A DNA stretch of 8,995 bases from Verrucomicrobiota bacterium (GTDB taxonomy: Bacteria; Verrucomicrobiota; Verrucomicrobiia; Opitutales; Seribacteraceae). The stretch is from assembly GCA_014382645.1 (NCBI GenBank), contig JACNJI010000232.1:1-8995 (forward strand), written 5' to 3'. Under the pieces are notes generated by a model, which did not search any database, had not been told where the DNA came from, and was given only the letters and a program-made list of their open reading frames with translations. The position numbers and the translations under genes were made by a program. Every line of letters begins with the position of its first letter. Position 1 is the first letter of the stretch. Below, piece by piece: positions 1 through 8,400 of this stretch.

Positions 1-224
1 GATCCCGTGAATTTGCCAAGTAAAGGTCTGGCATCTCCTCTTCTGGAATAGGCGTCTATGGCTTTCGGCTGATCGGCGATGCGAGCGTTGGTCGCCTTTT
101 CCGCCTCTTTGTACTTTTTTTCGAGTGCCTGCAATTCGGCGGAAGGAACCGGGTGCTCGGCTAGGGCGAGACTCGAAAACACCATGATGAAAAGGGCGAG
201 AACCAACAAAGGTATACTTTTCAC
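1..224 (-). CDS. Exported TPR-repeat protein, N-terminal part (3' end outside window)
   Basis: The start is GTG at 224, overlapping the upstream stop as GTGA. Only 74 complete codons are in the window. The first 22 residues form a signal peptide (a lysine, then LLVLALFIMVFSSLALA, cleavage after ALA and before EHPVP). Next is a charged helix (LQALEKKYKEAEKATNARI), and at about residues 57-72 comes AIDAYSRRGDARPLLGKF, which fits the first helix pair of a tetratricopeptide repeat (A-x-x-x-Y-x-x-R-G-x-x-x-x-x-x-G). An ATG inside the signal peptide would shorten the hydrophobic core and lacks the ribosome site, so GTG is preferred. The protein is probably a periplasmic TPR protein of the NlpI-like type, but too little is visible to judge repeat number or partners. 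The coupled start suggests it is part of the same transcript. Confidence 0.72.
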   Translation of the reverse strand, partial: MKSIPLLVLALFIMVFSSLALAEHPVPSAELQALEKKYKEAEKATNARIADQPKAIDAYSRRGDARPLLGKFTG

Positions 225-634
225 AACTCGTCCTTGAATTTTGGCCCGACGACTGAACCGTTGACGTCCCACTCTTCGATCAATCCGAAGGAAATTCCAT
301 CCTTCATGAGGGTGCGAGACTTCATTTTACCGTTTGGGTGCTTCTCGATTGCGGCTCCGGTGAAGGGCTTCTCTGCGTCGATCTTGTACCACAGTTGGTC
401 TTTCCTTAGCTCCATTTCGGTTTCCTGATCCGCCACGGGTTGCTCATTAGGGTCGGTAACGGCGGGGCTGGGTGTTTCGATGTTTTCCAAGCCGCACTGG
501 CTAGGAAGAAAGAAAATGAAGGTAATGACCGCTATGGCTGCGACAATCCACCAAACGAAAGGCGGGAGTGAGGAACGCGCTGCGGGGAAGTCGCCCGTGG
601 GTTCGGGTGGGGCAGGAAACTTGTCGTCGGCCAT
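221..634 (-). CDS. Small membrane-anchored MORN-type repeat protein
   Basis: I place the start at the ATG at 634, 14 bases after the stop of the DUF4159 gene, giving 137 residues. The frame stays open upstream to an ATG at 778, but those 48 residues lie inside the DUF4159 gene in another frame and look like shadow coding. No clear Shine-Dalgarno sequence precedes 634. The protein has a proline-rich N-terminus, one membrane helix (about 25-43, FVWWIVAAIAVITFIFF), a polar Pro/Glu-rich linker and a C-terminal domain (about 88-128) reading FTGAAIEKHPNGKMKSR then ISFGLIEEWDVNGSV. That domain matches the MORN_2/YwqK-type repeat (G-x-x-x-x-x-x-x-N-G-x-x). Databases often call such proteins antitoxins of a toxin-antitoxin system, but no toxin is visible and I do not support that role here. 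The sole cysteine, C47, follows the helix without a lipobox. It probably displays the repeats in the periplasm. Confidence 0.75.
   Translation of the reverse strand: MADDKFPAPPEPTGDFPAARSSLPPFVWWIVAAIAVITFIFFLPSQCGLENIETPSPAVTDPNEQPVADQETEMELRKDQLWYKIDAEKPFTGAAIEKHPNGKMKSRTLMKDGISFGLIEEWDVNGSVVGPKFKDEL
231..235 (-). promoter_or_regulatory. Ribosome binding site for the TPR gene
   Basis: AAGGA lies 6 bases before the GTG at 224, within the last codons of the MORN-type gene. It is the main reason for accepting this GTG as a start. Confidence 0.65.
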
Positions 635-648
635 GATTCGTGTGGTTA

Positions 649-1638
649 TTAGTTGGTGAGAGCGAACATCAATACGTTGGCACCGATTCGGGTATAAAAA
701 GCATGAGCGAAATTGCTGATTTCCTCGCCCGAATAATATTTGAATATTCGCCACTTCCCAGTCGGTTCCTGAACCCACAAAGGTCTTTGCCCCGGCTCGG
801 AATAAAGAATGTCTTTTAGGCCGTCCTCCCGCTTTACTTCATAGGTACCACCTTTGAAGGAAGCCAGTTTTAGCTTTTCGTTGAAACCCTCGGAAGATTC
901 ACGGATACGAAAGGAAATGGGAGGAATCCACGCCCCGAATTCATCCTTCCCCCACCCCATCGCGCAAATGGGAGAGGCCAGAACCGCGATACGCTCCTTG
1001 ATCCGCAAACCGACGAAGGAATAAGTTCCCTGCGGCCATTTCTCCCGTTCGACAAAGCTTAAGACGGTTTCGGGCAACTTTTTCTGGTTGGCTTGAATCT
1101 TGAGGTCCTTGTTGTCGGGAAGACCCTTGTAGAAACTGCGGAAGAGCTCGTGATCCCTTTGTAGCGGAACGAAAACCTTTTCAGGAAAGATATTGGCAAA
1201 GAGTTCCTTGACCTCGGGTCGTTCTTCCCAAGCTGCGTAACTGTGACCAAGATCACTGCCGAGAAAGGAGGCTTTGATTCCCGCATCGAGGTAGAGAAAA
1301 CCGCCTCTCTCCAAGTACTCGCGAAGGGCTTGCTTTTCGCCGTCGGAAAACTCGAGATTGGGCTGTTCATCACAGTTGATATAGAGGATGGGATTTTGCA
1401 AAAGTTGCTCGTCTTCGAGGGATTGTATGAAGAGAGGGTCCGTATCGAATTTGGCTGTGGTTTCCTCGTTCATGTGCCTGAGCAAGCTAGGCAACGCATC
1501 AGGGTAGCGACGCAAGACGTTATCGCTACGAAGGAGTTGAACGATGCGAATGGCATCGCGAGCAGGCGGAGCGGCTTGTAGGTCGGGCAATCCGAAGGAT
1601 GCCGCAAGCGCTATAAACAGGTAAACGGCGAGTCTCAT
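649..1638 (-). CDS. Exported DUF4159 protein
   Basis: This 329-residue protein has an N-terminal signal peptide (about 1-22, ending LPDLQA). The mature part reads as a DUF4159 domain: RRYPDALPSLL near the start (44-54), NPILYINCDE (82-91), then SDGEKQALREYLERGGFLYLDA (98-119 in parts), RDHELFRSFY (161-170), and the family-typical ending IGANVLMFALTN. The alternation of strand and helix with the 'GGF-L' turn looks like a ThuA/amidotransferase-like Rossmann fold; this relationship is my inference. There are two cysteines, C89 and C225. Residues about 250-310 form an extra charged and aromatic stretch between the core and the C-terminal helix, which may be lineage specific. The start overlaps the HEAT gene's stop as ATGA and has a good ribosome site. 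The family is found in MoxR/BatA-type loci of Planctomycetota and Verrucomicrobiota; its molecular role is unknown. Confidence 0.88.
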   Translation of the reverse strand: MRLAVYLFIALAASFGLPDLQAAPPARDAIRIVQLLRSDNVLRRYPDALPSLLRHMNEETTAKFDTDPLFIQSLEDEQLLQNPILYINCDEQPNLEFSDGEKQALREYLERGGFLYLDAGIKASFLGSDLGHSYAAWEERPEVKELFANIFPEKVFVPLQRDHELFRSFYKGLPDNKDLKIQANQKKLPETVLSFVEREKWPQGTYSFVGLRIKERIAVLASPICAMGWGKDEFGAWIPPISFRIRESSEGFNEKLKLASFKGGTYEVKREDGLKDILYSEPGQRPLWVQEPTGKWRIFKYYSGEEISNFAHAFYTRIGANVLMFALTN

Positions 1639-3254
1639 TGGGTTATTCCTCTGCTCTTCAGTTCGGCCAAGGCAAGCGGTGTGATCGGATCGGTCGGGTG
1701 TTCGCTCACGAATTTGCGGATCGTTTTCACTCCCTGAACAGGGTCACCGAGTAAACCATCCAAGGCAGCGCGCTTGATGACGTACTCCTCGTCGAGCAGG
1801 GAGTTGGACATTATTTTCAGCCAACCCGGGGTTCGACGCGAGGCAAGGGCGCGAATGGTTTGGGCTCGCACGTCGTTGTCTTCATCGATCAGAAGATCGA
1901 AAGCCACTTCTTCCGCCGCATCCTGACGAGCGGTGTAGAGAGAACTGGCCGCAAAGGTTCTCACATCCACGAAATCGCTGGCAACGAGCTGCTCCATAGT
2001 CTTGAGGTCGAAGTTTCGAGATCGTGCGCTCAAGTTAGCGACGACGGCTCGACGGACAGTCTTGTCGCGGTCTGCAAGGGCGGGCAACCAGACATCGGGT
2101 CGCCCCCACCCATTGTCGAAGGTCAGTAGGCGTTGCCAAGCAATCGTGCGGATTTGGGAACTGGTGTGTTCGGTCAACTCACTGTAGATTTCGATGGCTT
2201 CATCGCCAAAGGCAGAAACGGCATATAGAATAGTCATGACCTGCGTTGAGGCGCCGGCCACGCCGAGTAGGTAGTCGCCCACTGCTTGAATGACTTTGGG
2301 ATCAACTTTTTCTCCGAGACGAGCAAGTTCTACGGCGGCCATCGACAAGACTGCGGGTTCCTCGTCCATCGTCATCTTGCGAAGAATCGCTCGATAACCG
2401 GGGTGCCTGCGATTGGAGTCTCGGGCCACGGATACGACTTTTTTGCGGACGCCTACGTCCGGATGACGCGAAAGTTTCTCAACGCGACGAACCACCGTCT
2501 CGGAAGGCGTGGAACTCGGCACACGATTCAAAGCAGTGAGAAGAACCCCGAGATCGGAGTCGGACAACAAACGATCGAGAACTTGAGCCGACAAAGGAAG
2601 TCTCAGCGCATAATGATATTTAAGTATGTTCTGCCTAACGATGGCATCGGGATCGAAAAAAGCCTTTCTTGCGATCTCCATCAAATCCGCCCTCAAGGTA
2701 GCCGGAGCAGCTCGAGCCACGCGACGACCATTAATTTCTACGATCTCAAAGGAAGACCTGAAGAGTCCGATGGAAAGCCTGGGAATCAGGGCCGAAACTT
2801 CGCGTCGGACTTCAACGTCGGGATCACCCAGCTTGGACAGAATTTTTTCGACGAGAGGCTTTTCGTAGATGTAAAAACCGTTCAGATAAAGCTCGGCCAA
2901 CGAGACGATGGCAGCTCTCCTCACGCGAGCAATCCTGTCGTCCAGAGCAAAGGTCAGGTACGCTGCGGAAGCCGGACTGGGATACTTGCCTAATAGTCTG
3001 GCAGCTCCGGAACGAACATTTTCCTCGACATGCCGCAAGTCGAGTCCAGCTTGATTAATGGTTTCCTGCGTGGAAGATCGAACCGGCTTGGGTGTCACGC
3101 TGGCGTTCGCCTCGGCAACTACGGAAACATTCTCATCCGAGAGGGGAACGACGCTTAGGTTTGGTGAAACCCGAACAGGCGCCTGCCAAGCCATCGCTTG
3201 ACCGAGAGGAAGCAATGCTGCAAAAACAAACCCTTTTATTAGCCATTCGCTCAT
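1635..3254 (-). CDS. Exported HEAT-repeat protein
   Basis: This 539-residue protein starts at the ATG at 3254, which overlaps the upstream stop as ATGA. That start gives a clean signal peptide (MSEWLIKGFVFAALLPLGQAMA, cleavage near 22/23). An in-frame ATG at 3284 would give a 34-base overlap and ten extra residues ahead of the signal peptide, so I reject it. The upstream Shine-Dalgarno sequence is weak (AGGCGGGA), as expected for a coupled start. After an apparently disordered segment (about 25-65), residues about 70-515 are nearly continuous helical HEAT-type repeats. The clearest units show the 'D-x-x-x-x-V-R-x-x-A' pattern: DDRIARVRRAA (105-115), DPDVEVRREV (144-153), HPDVGVRKKV (264-273), DRDKTVRRAV (395-404), DFVDVRTFAA (427-436) and DEDNDVRAQT (457-466). 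There is no cysteine. HEAT solenoids bind proteins; the partner is presumably an envelope component encoded by this cluster, which is inference. Confidence 0.85.
   Translation of the reverse strand: MSEWLIKGFVFAALLPLGQAMAWQAPVRVSPNLSVVPLSDENVSVVAEANASVTPKPVRSSTQETINQAGLDLRHVEENVRSGAARLLGKYPSPASAAYLTFALDDRIARVRRAAIVSLAELYLNGFYIYEKPLVEKILSKLGDPDVEVRREVSALIPRLSIGLFRSSFEIVEINGRRVARAAPATLRADLMEIARKAFFDPDAIVRQNILKYHYALRLPLSAQVLDRLLSDSDLGVLLTALNRVPSSTPSETVVRRVEKLSRHPDVGVRKKVVSVARDSNRRHPGYRAILRKMTMDEEPAVLSMAAVELARLGEKVDPKVIQAVGDYLLGVAGASTQVMTILYAVSAFGDEAIEIYSELTEHTSSQIRTIAWQRLLTFDNGWGRPDVWLPALADRDKTVRRAVVANLSARSRNFDLKTMEQLVASDFVDVRTFAASSLYTARQDAAEEVAFDLLIDEDNDVRAQTIRALASRRTPGWLKIMSNSLLDEEYVIKRAALDGLLGDPVQGVKTIRKFVSEHPTDPITPLALAELKSRGITQ
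1647..1652 (-). promoter_or_regulatory. Ribosome binding site for the DUF4159 gene
   Basis: AGAGGA lies 8 bases before the ATG at 1638, inside the end of the HEAT-repeat gene. It supports the overlapping ATGA start. Confidence 0.7.
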
Positions 3255-5410
3255 TGTAGTCCCGCCTGTCTGCGGAATACCCATTCTAGACCTGCGGTAA
3301 GAAAGAGAACAAGGAAGAAAACCCAGTTATCGGCGAGACTGACTCGTTCCACCCGCAAGGGAAGGTCCTTGGCCATTTTGGGTTCCCAACCGGAATCAAG
3401 TTCATCGATTTTCAAGTAATCGCCTCCCGTCAATTTCGCTAGCATGCGAAGGTCGCGTTCGTTGTAGGATACGTCTATGCTTTCCTCCCCCGTTTCAGCC
3501 ACTCGCAAAAAGTTCTCTCTTTCCAAGGCTTCTCCGTCTGGAAACGAGAGAGAGTAAGTCACCTTGTACTCCCCTGGCGACCCGGGCAGAAAGGAGCTCG
3601 CGTATCGACCTGCCACGGCACCTTCGGGATACAAGTGGAGGGTGCGCTCGTAACCGTCAGGGCCTTCCACCTTGGCCTCGACCAAGGCGTCGTGGGAAGG
3701 CTCGAAGTCCGACCCCAATGTTTCGACCGCAAGGTTGACGGACTTCCCTCTTTCCCGCGGGCGGTTTTCGTCTTCGATCCGCAATCTGTCCTCGCCGCCG
3801 GAACCAAGCCATTCCGCAAGGGCAGTCCAGAACTTCCGAAACTCCTTGCCGTCCCTCTCGTCACGCAGAGGTCTTCGCCAGTCGTGAGGCGAACCCCAGT
3901 ACCCTACCCGCCCCGCACCATACGCTTGCAGGACGAGCACAGCCTTCCCATTGGCTCTTGAAATAACAACGCCCCGGGCGGCTGGATTCTTCTCGGTCAC
4001 GAAAAAGCCGGGAAGGCGACCTGGCAGAAACGGTTTCATCTTCCCAGCCTCGTCCTCGGGAGCAAAAATCGGTTCCTCCAAGGCAACGAGGGAGCGGTCC
4101 TCTTTGCCGAGGAATTCCTCCACTTCGCGAACCGGTGCGACGCCCCCAAGCTTTTCGCGAGCCAATTTCGCAGGTCCGAACAACAAGAGTCCCCCACCCC
4201 GCCTGTGGACAAATCGCTTCAAGCCTTCCACCACAGTGTCATTCAAATCGCTGAAAACGGAGGCGTCCAGAATGACGGTGTCGAAGTCCATCCAGAACTC
4301 GGGATCTTCGGGCAGTTCGGGTTTAAGGTTTTCCCCAAAGGCATGAAAAGTTTTCTCGCTCATTCGAATAAGGGCTCGAAAGTCGAAACGCTCGTCGGAC
4401 GCCAAAGTTCTCTTGAGGAAAGGATAAAGCGGATGGACCCTATTTGAAAAGTATAAGGTGGTCACGACCTCGGGTGGCTGCACGAGTACCAGAAGCGAAT
4501 CCGAATCATTCGAAGGGTCGCGATCGCCCAATGGCGGTTCCACCGTTAATCGATATCGAGCAGGGCCTGCCGCCTCGGGAATCAATGGGGCGAAGTCCAA
4601 ACGTTTTTCCTCACCGGGATCTAGACTGACCGTGGTTTCCAAAAGTTGCTTTTCACCTTCCAGTAGGCGTACTTGAGTTGTTGTTTTCTTGCCGAAATCA
4701 TTACGAACCAAAGCACTCAGCTTCAGCTCCTCCTTCGCGATGGCTCGGGGAAGGCGGTCGGCAAAACTAACGGAGACGTCGCCCGCGGCACGAGCTTCAC
4801 CGACTCCAACGACGTTTACGGGAATTCCACGAGTTCGAAAATCCTTGGCCACCTCCAGAGACGAGCTGCCTTGGTTGTTGCGACCATCGGAAAACACAAT
4901 GACAGCCGCCGGAGCCTCGGTGGCGTTGGCTTTGGCAAGAGTTTCGCGGAGGGCTTCGCCTAGGGCAGTCTTATTACCTGCCTCGGGACGTTTCCAAGCC
5001 GAGGGACGGAGAGTGTCGGTTCTTTCGTCGAAACCGAACGCCTCCACCTTTTCGTGTCGCTGGCGGGCTTGGGAAATCCAGCTGTCAGGTGAAGAAGCAT
5101 CCAACGCCGATTTGATTTGATCCGCCCGAGAGGGTCCATCCTTAACGTCCTTCGTGAGCATACTTCCGGAAAGATCGGCCAAGGCGACCAAACGATAGCG
5201 TTCCGCATCAGGAGAAGTAGTTTCCCAGTACGGTCTCAGGAGAAGAAATGCAAACAAGGCCAAGGCGACCGAACGCAGGGCAATGACCATTCGTCGGGTC
5301 GGGTCCGGAGCGGACGCACGTAATCCGGAGAAATGGTAGATGGCGGCGGCAAGCAGTAGAATGCCGGCAATACCCAACCACTCGGGAGGAGCGGGCCAAT
5401 CGAAACCCAT
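3251..5410 (-). CDS. Membrane-anchored VWA protein with glutamine-amidotransferase-like domain
   Basis: This 719-residue protein has two N-terminal membrane helices (about residues 10-28 and 42-60) and one at the C-terminus (about 695-712, followed by RRQAGL). A VWA domain spans about 72-210 with a complete MIDAS metal site: DLSGS (D79, S81, S83), T148 in NKTALGEAL, and D175 in VFSDGRNN. A beta-sandwich region (about 212-310) follows. Residues about 312-430 resemble a class I glutamine-amidotransferase-like (flavodoxin-type) fold, with FDTVILDAS and the turn VHRRGGGLLLFGP. The protein has no cysteine, so this domain cannot use the usual amidotransferase nucleophile and is probably a binding module. 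Residues about 545-640 look like another beta-sandwich. With helices at both ends, the central part must lie on one side, most likely periplasmic. The start is fixed by a good ribosome site and a one-base gap from the upstream stop. The domain calls are secure; the ligand is unknown. Confidence 0.87.
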   Translation of the reverse strand: MGFDWPAPPEWLGIAGILLLAAAIYHFSGLRASAPDPTRRMVIALRSVALALFAFLLLRPYWETTSPDAERYRLVALADLSGSMLTKDVKDGPSRADQIKSALDASSPDSWISQARQRHEKVEAFGFDERTDTLRPSAWKRPEAGNKTALGEALRETLAKANATEAPAAVIVFSDGRNNQGSSSLEVAKDFRTRGIPVNVVGVGEARAAGDVSVSFADRLPRAIAKEELKLSALVRNDFGKKTTTQVRLLEGEKQLLETTVSLDPGEEKRLDFAPLIPEAAGPARYRLTVEPPLGDRDPSNDSDSLLVLVQPPEVVTTLYFSNRVHPLYPFLKRTLASDERFDFRALIRMSEKTFHAFGENLKPELPEDPEFWMDFDTVILDASVFSDLNDTVVEGLKRFVHRRGGGLLLFGPAKLAREKLGGVAPVREVEEFLGKEDRSLVALEEPIFAPEDEAGKMKPFLPGRLPGFFVTEKNPAARGVVISRANGKAVLVLQAYGAGRVGYWGSPHDWRRPLRDERDGKEFRKFWTALAEWLGSGGEDRLRIEDENRPRERGKSVNLAVETLGSDFEPSHDALVEAKVEGPDGYERTLHLYPEGAVAGRYASSFLPGSPGEYKVTYSLSFPDGEALERENFLRVAETGEESIDVSYNERDLRMLAKLTGGDYLKIDELDSGWEPKMAKDLPLRVERVSLADNWVFFLVLFLTAGLEWVFRRQAGLQ
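5162..5176 (-). other. MIDAS core motif of the VWA domain
   Basis: These bases encode D79-L-S-G-S83, the DxSxS metal-coordinating loop. The remaining ligands are T148 (4969-4967) and D175 (4888-4886). All expected MIDAS residues are present, so metal-dependent partner binding should be intact. Confidence 0.85.
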
Positions 5411-5411
5411 C

Positions 5412-8400
5412 TTAATTCCCTTCCGCGATTCGACGGAAGTATTCTTCGACTTGCCGTTTGTACTTGCGCGGAGCGGCAGTCGTTTCGTGGTTGCGGCGCA
5501 GGCGTTCCTCGACGGCTTCCTTCCAGAAGAATTGCTCGACCAGTTCCAAAGCTTGAGCTACCGCTTCGGAAGCAGCGGAACGAGCTTGGCTAGGGTTTTC
5601 ATCAATGGCGACTTGCTCGAAAAACTGAGTGAGGTTTCTTACGCGTTCATCGGATTCACCTCCGGGCAAATTACCTATAGCCTTGGCGAGTTCATCGCTC
5701 CGTTCCTTGAGTTGCTCATCTCCCATGCCGGGTAGTTGTTGTTGGGTTTCTCGAAGTTTCTTCGCCAGTTCGGCGAGAGCTGCGTTGCCTTGATTTTGGA
5801 GTTTTCTCTTAACGTCCGCAAGGTCTTCGGCCACATCCTCTAGTTCACCGGCAACCTTATCCTCCTCGCGCTTGGCTTGTGGGAAAGCTTCGTAAAGCAA
5901 GGCGTTGGAGGCTCTTTTTCCGGATTTTTCGATGCCCTTGCCGCGAGCCTCGCGAGCGGAGCGGAAAAGATCTTCGGTAGCGTTTTCGCTGAGGTCGCGC
6001 AGGGCCATGCCCGCTTGCTCGATCTTCGACAACAAATCTTTTGCTTCCTCGTTGATTCCGTCCTGCTCGCCTTTAAGGGGTTCGCCGCTTCCGGCTCCGG
6101 CACCTTCTGTCTTTTCAGCGTTTTCACGTTGGCGTTTGGCCAAGCCCTTTCCTTGGCTTTCGAGTTGGCCCAGCATATCTGCGGCGATGGCGGACATTTT
6201 GCCTTCGATCTCACTGATCGCATCGCTCAATGCCTCGGCAGCCAAGTCGCCATGTGGTTTGGCTTTCTGGGGATCGTCTTTGGAAAGCTCACCTTTGGAG
6301 TCCTGCATTTCCTCACCGGCTCGGTCGAAGGAACGAACGTCGCCGATACGACCCGACTTCCCGTAGACGTCGTCACGCAATCCTTCGGTGTCTTCTTGTA
6401 TTTCATCTTGTTCCTTGGCCAGTTCACGATTCGGTTCGCCTTTTCGTCCATTGCGGGAAGCTCTCCCGATTTTCGAATTCAATTCGTTTTGACGTTCCTG
6501 GAGGTCTCGCGCCTGTTCGAGGGCTTCGCCCAACTTTTTCAACTCCTCTGCAGGATCGGATGGTTCACCTTGTTCTTCAGAGGGTTCCTGCTTCTCCGCG
6601 GTTTCCTCTTGTTTGTCACCTTTTTTGCCTTTCCCTTTGCTCTTCATCTTTTGTTCCTTGCGAATGAGCGCGTACATCAAGACGAGTTTGCGAAGAGTTT
6701 CCTCGGAAGGCTCGAGCGATTTCTCCAGTTCGTTGTCTCCTGCGAAGATTTCCGTCTGCTCGATGTGAAAGGTAGCCTCGTTCAGGAGTTCTCCTAAGTC
6801 GATGCCGTCGACAGAAGGGAATTCCCCATCGTTTTCGTCATAAACCTTTGTCATGCCATGCTTGAGCCCGAGCGCATCTGCGGAAATGGCAATGGCTCGT
6901 CGGTCCCGTTCTTCCCCTTCCTCGCCTAGGGCATCGTAAGTGGAACGAATGATTTGCTTGGTTTGGTTAATGAAGTCGCGAATGGGGATTTCCTTTTGCT
7001 CGGCCGCCATGTCTCCGCCATCGCCTTCGATTTCCTCACCTTCGGGAGGCAAAATCTCGATAAAGTAAATTTCGGACCGTGCTTGTTGCCCCTCCGGCTC
7101 TTTGTTGTCGGTAACGATGGCGTGATAGGAAACCACGTCGCCGACAGCCAAGCTCAATTCGCTCAGGTCAATAATGTGAGACAAGGTCTTTTCCCTCTCC
7201 ACGGGATCCGGAAAGACGTTGACCGCTTCTTTTTTTCCACCGTGGGAAACAATGACCTCGGCTTTGGCGACTCCGTAATCGTCGGCGGCAAAAATCTCCA
7301 AGAGCAACTGGCCGTCGGAGGGAACTTCAAGATCCTTGGCAGGCTCGGTGATCTCTACTACGGGAGGTTTGTCGGGAATAACGGAGAAGACGAATTCTTC
7401 ATATTCCACGGCATCACGCTGAGGGAAATCGGAATCCTTCAAGGCAAGACGTCCGGACCAATCCTTGCGGAGCACTCGGTTGAGTTCGAAAAAACCTTCG
7501 TCATTGCGAGCTAACTCATTGCTGGAATTGGCTTCCGAGAGAATGTGAGCGACAACGTGCGGCGGGGTGGCGGCAACCTGCAAGGACAATTCGATGCGAC
7601 TGCCCTCGGGTACTCGCCGATGACCGAATCCGACTTGCTCGAAAGCAACCAACCCCGAGTAGGAGGGAGGAATAATGTCCCAGCGAGCCTCTTCCAATAC
7701 GGGAGGGTCGTACGGATTGAGCTTTTGCCAATTTCCCTCAATCGAGAGGGTAACTATCCTGTAAACAAAAGGTTCCGCCAAACCCGGAACGACGTGTTCG
7801 AACCGGCCAAGAGTGGTAGTCTCGAGCATTTCAAGCCGCTCGACCTTGCCGTTCTCCTCGAACTCGATGAATGCGTTCTTTTTGCCCCTATGCCCCCGGG
7901 TTACGTCGGCAAACACGGAGATGTCGGTACCACGAGAAAACTCGTAGGAAGCAGGATGTTCCTTGGCTCTGGTCTCGCCCGTTTTCGTGGTGAAGACCGA
8001 AAGTCCCGGTTCATCCAGCAAAGAGTCGAAGGTCTTTTGCAGGGGGCTTCGCTCAAAGCTCCATGCCGTAAGAAGGCTGCCCGCCAGCAAACCTGCCACC
8101 ACTGCGCTCCAAAAACGACCACCCGGACGGGCTCCGCGTTCCCAAGATATCGTTTCCGCCCGTTGCTCCGCCTTCTCCAAGACCCGCCGCTCCATGAAGG
8201 TATACTCTTCACGCTCACGGTCGTGAAGGTCTACGGCGCAGTTGAGGAGATCCATCAGTTGAGGGTTACCCTTCTCCACTTCGATCGCTACCTGCTCAGG
8301 ATTTGGCCGAGCAGCCCAAGCCCGCCATGCCAGAAGTAGAAAAACTAAAGCAGTTACCCCAAGGGCAACGAAGACGTATTTGACCGCTTGGGATTCAAGA

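Noticed and set aside
491..505. Possible lipobox cysteine (C47) in the MORN-type protein
   Set aside because: The sequence before it is LPSQ, which does not fit L-[AS]-[GA]-C, and it lies after a full membrane helix that is not at the extreme N-terminus.
221..634. Toxin-antitoxin role suggested by the YwqK/MORN_2 label
   Set aside because: No toxin-like partner is seen. The neighbours are envelope structural genes, and the protein has a membrane anchor.
635..778. Upstream extension of the MORN-type protein to an ATG at 778
   Set aside because: The 48 added residues overlap the DUF4159 gene in another frame and would bury the membrane anchor behind unrelated sequence. The ATG at 634 directly follows the upstream stop.
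2286..2993. 235-codon open frame on the plus strand
   Set aside because: It is antisense to the HEAT-repeat gene, whose repeat pattern and signal peptide prove the minus-strand frame.
5877..6797. 306-codon open frame on the plus strand, rich in Phe and Leu
   Set aside because: It lies wholly opposite the coiled-coil tail gene. GAG/GAA/AAG-rich helices read in reverse give Leu/Phe-rich frames with few stops. It has no ribosome site or recognisable domain.
7545..8339. 264-codon open frame on the plus strand
   Set aside because: It is antisense to the N-terminal half of the DUF4175-like gene, has unconvincing composition and no domain, and is a shadow frame.
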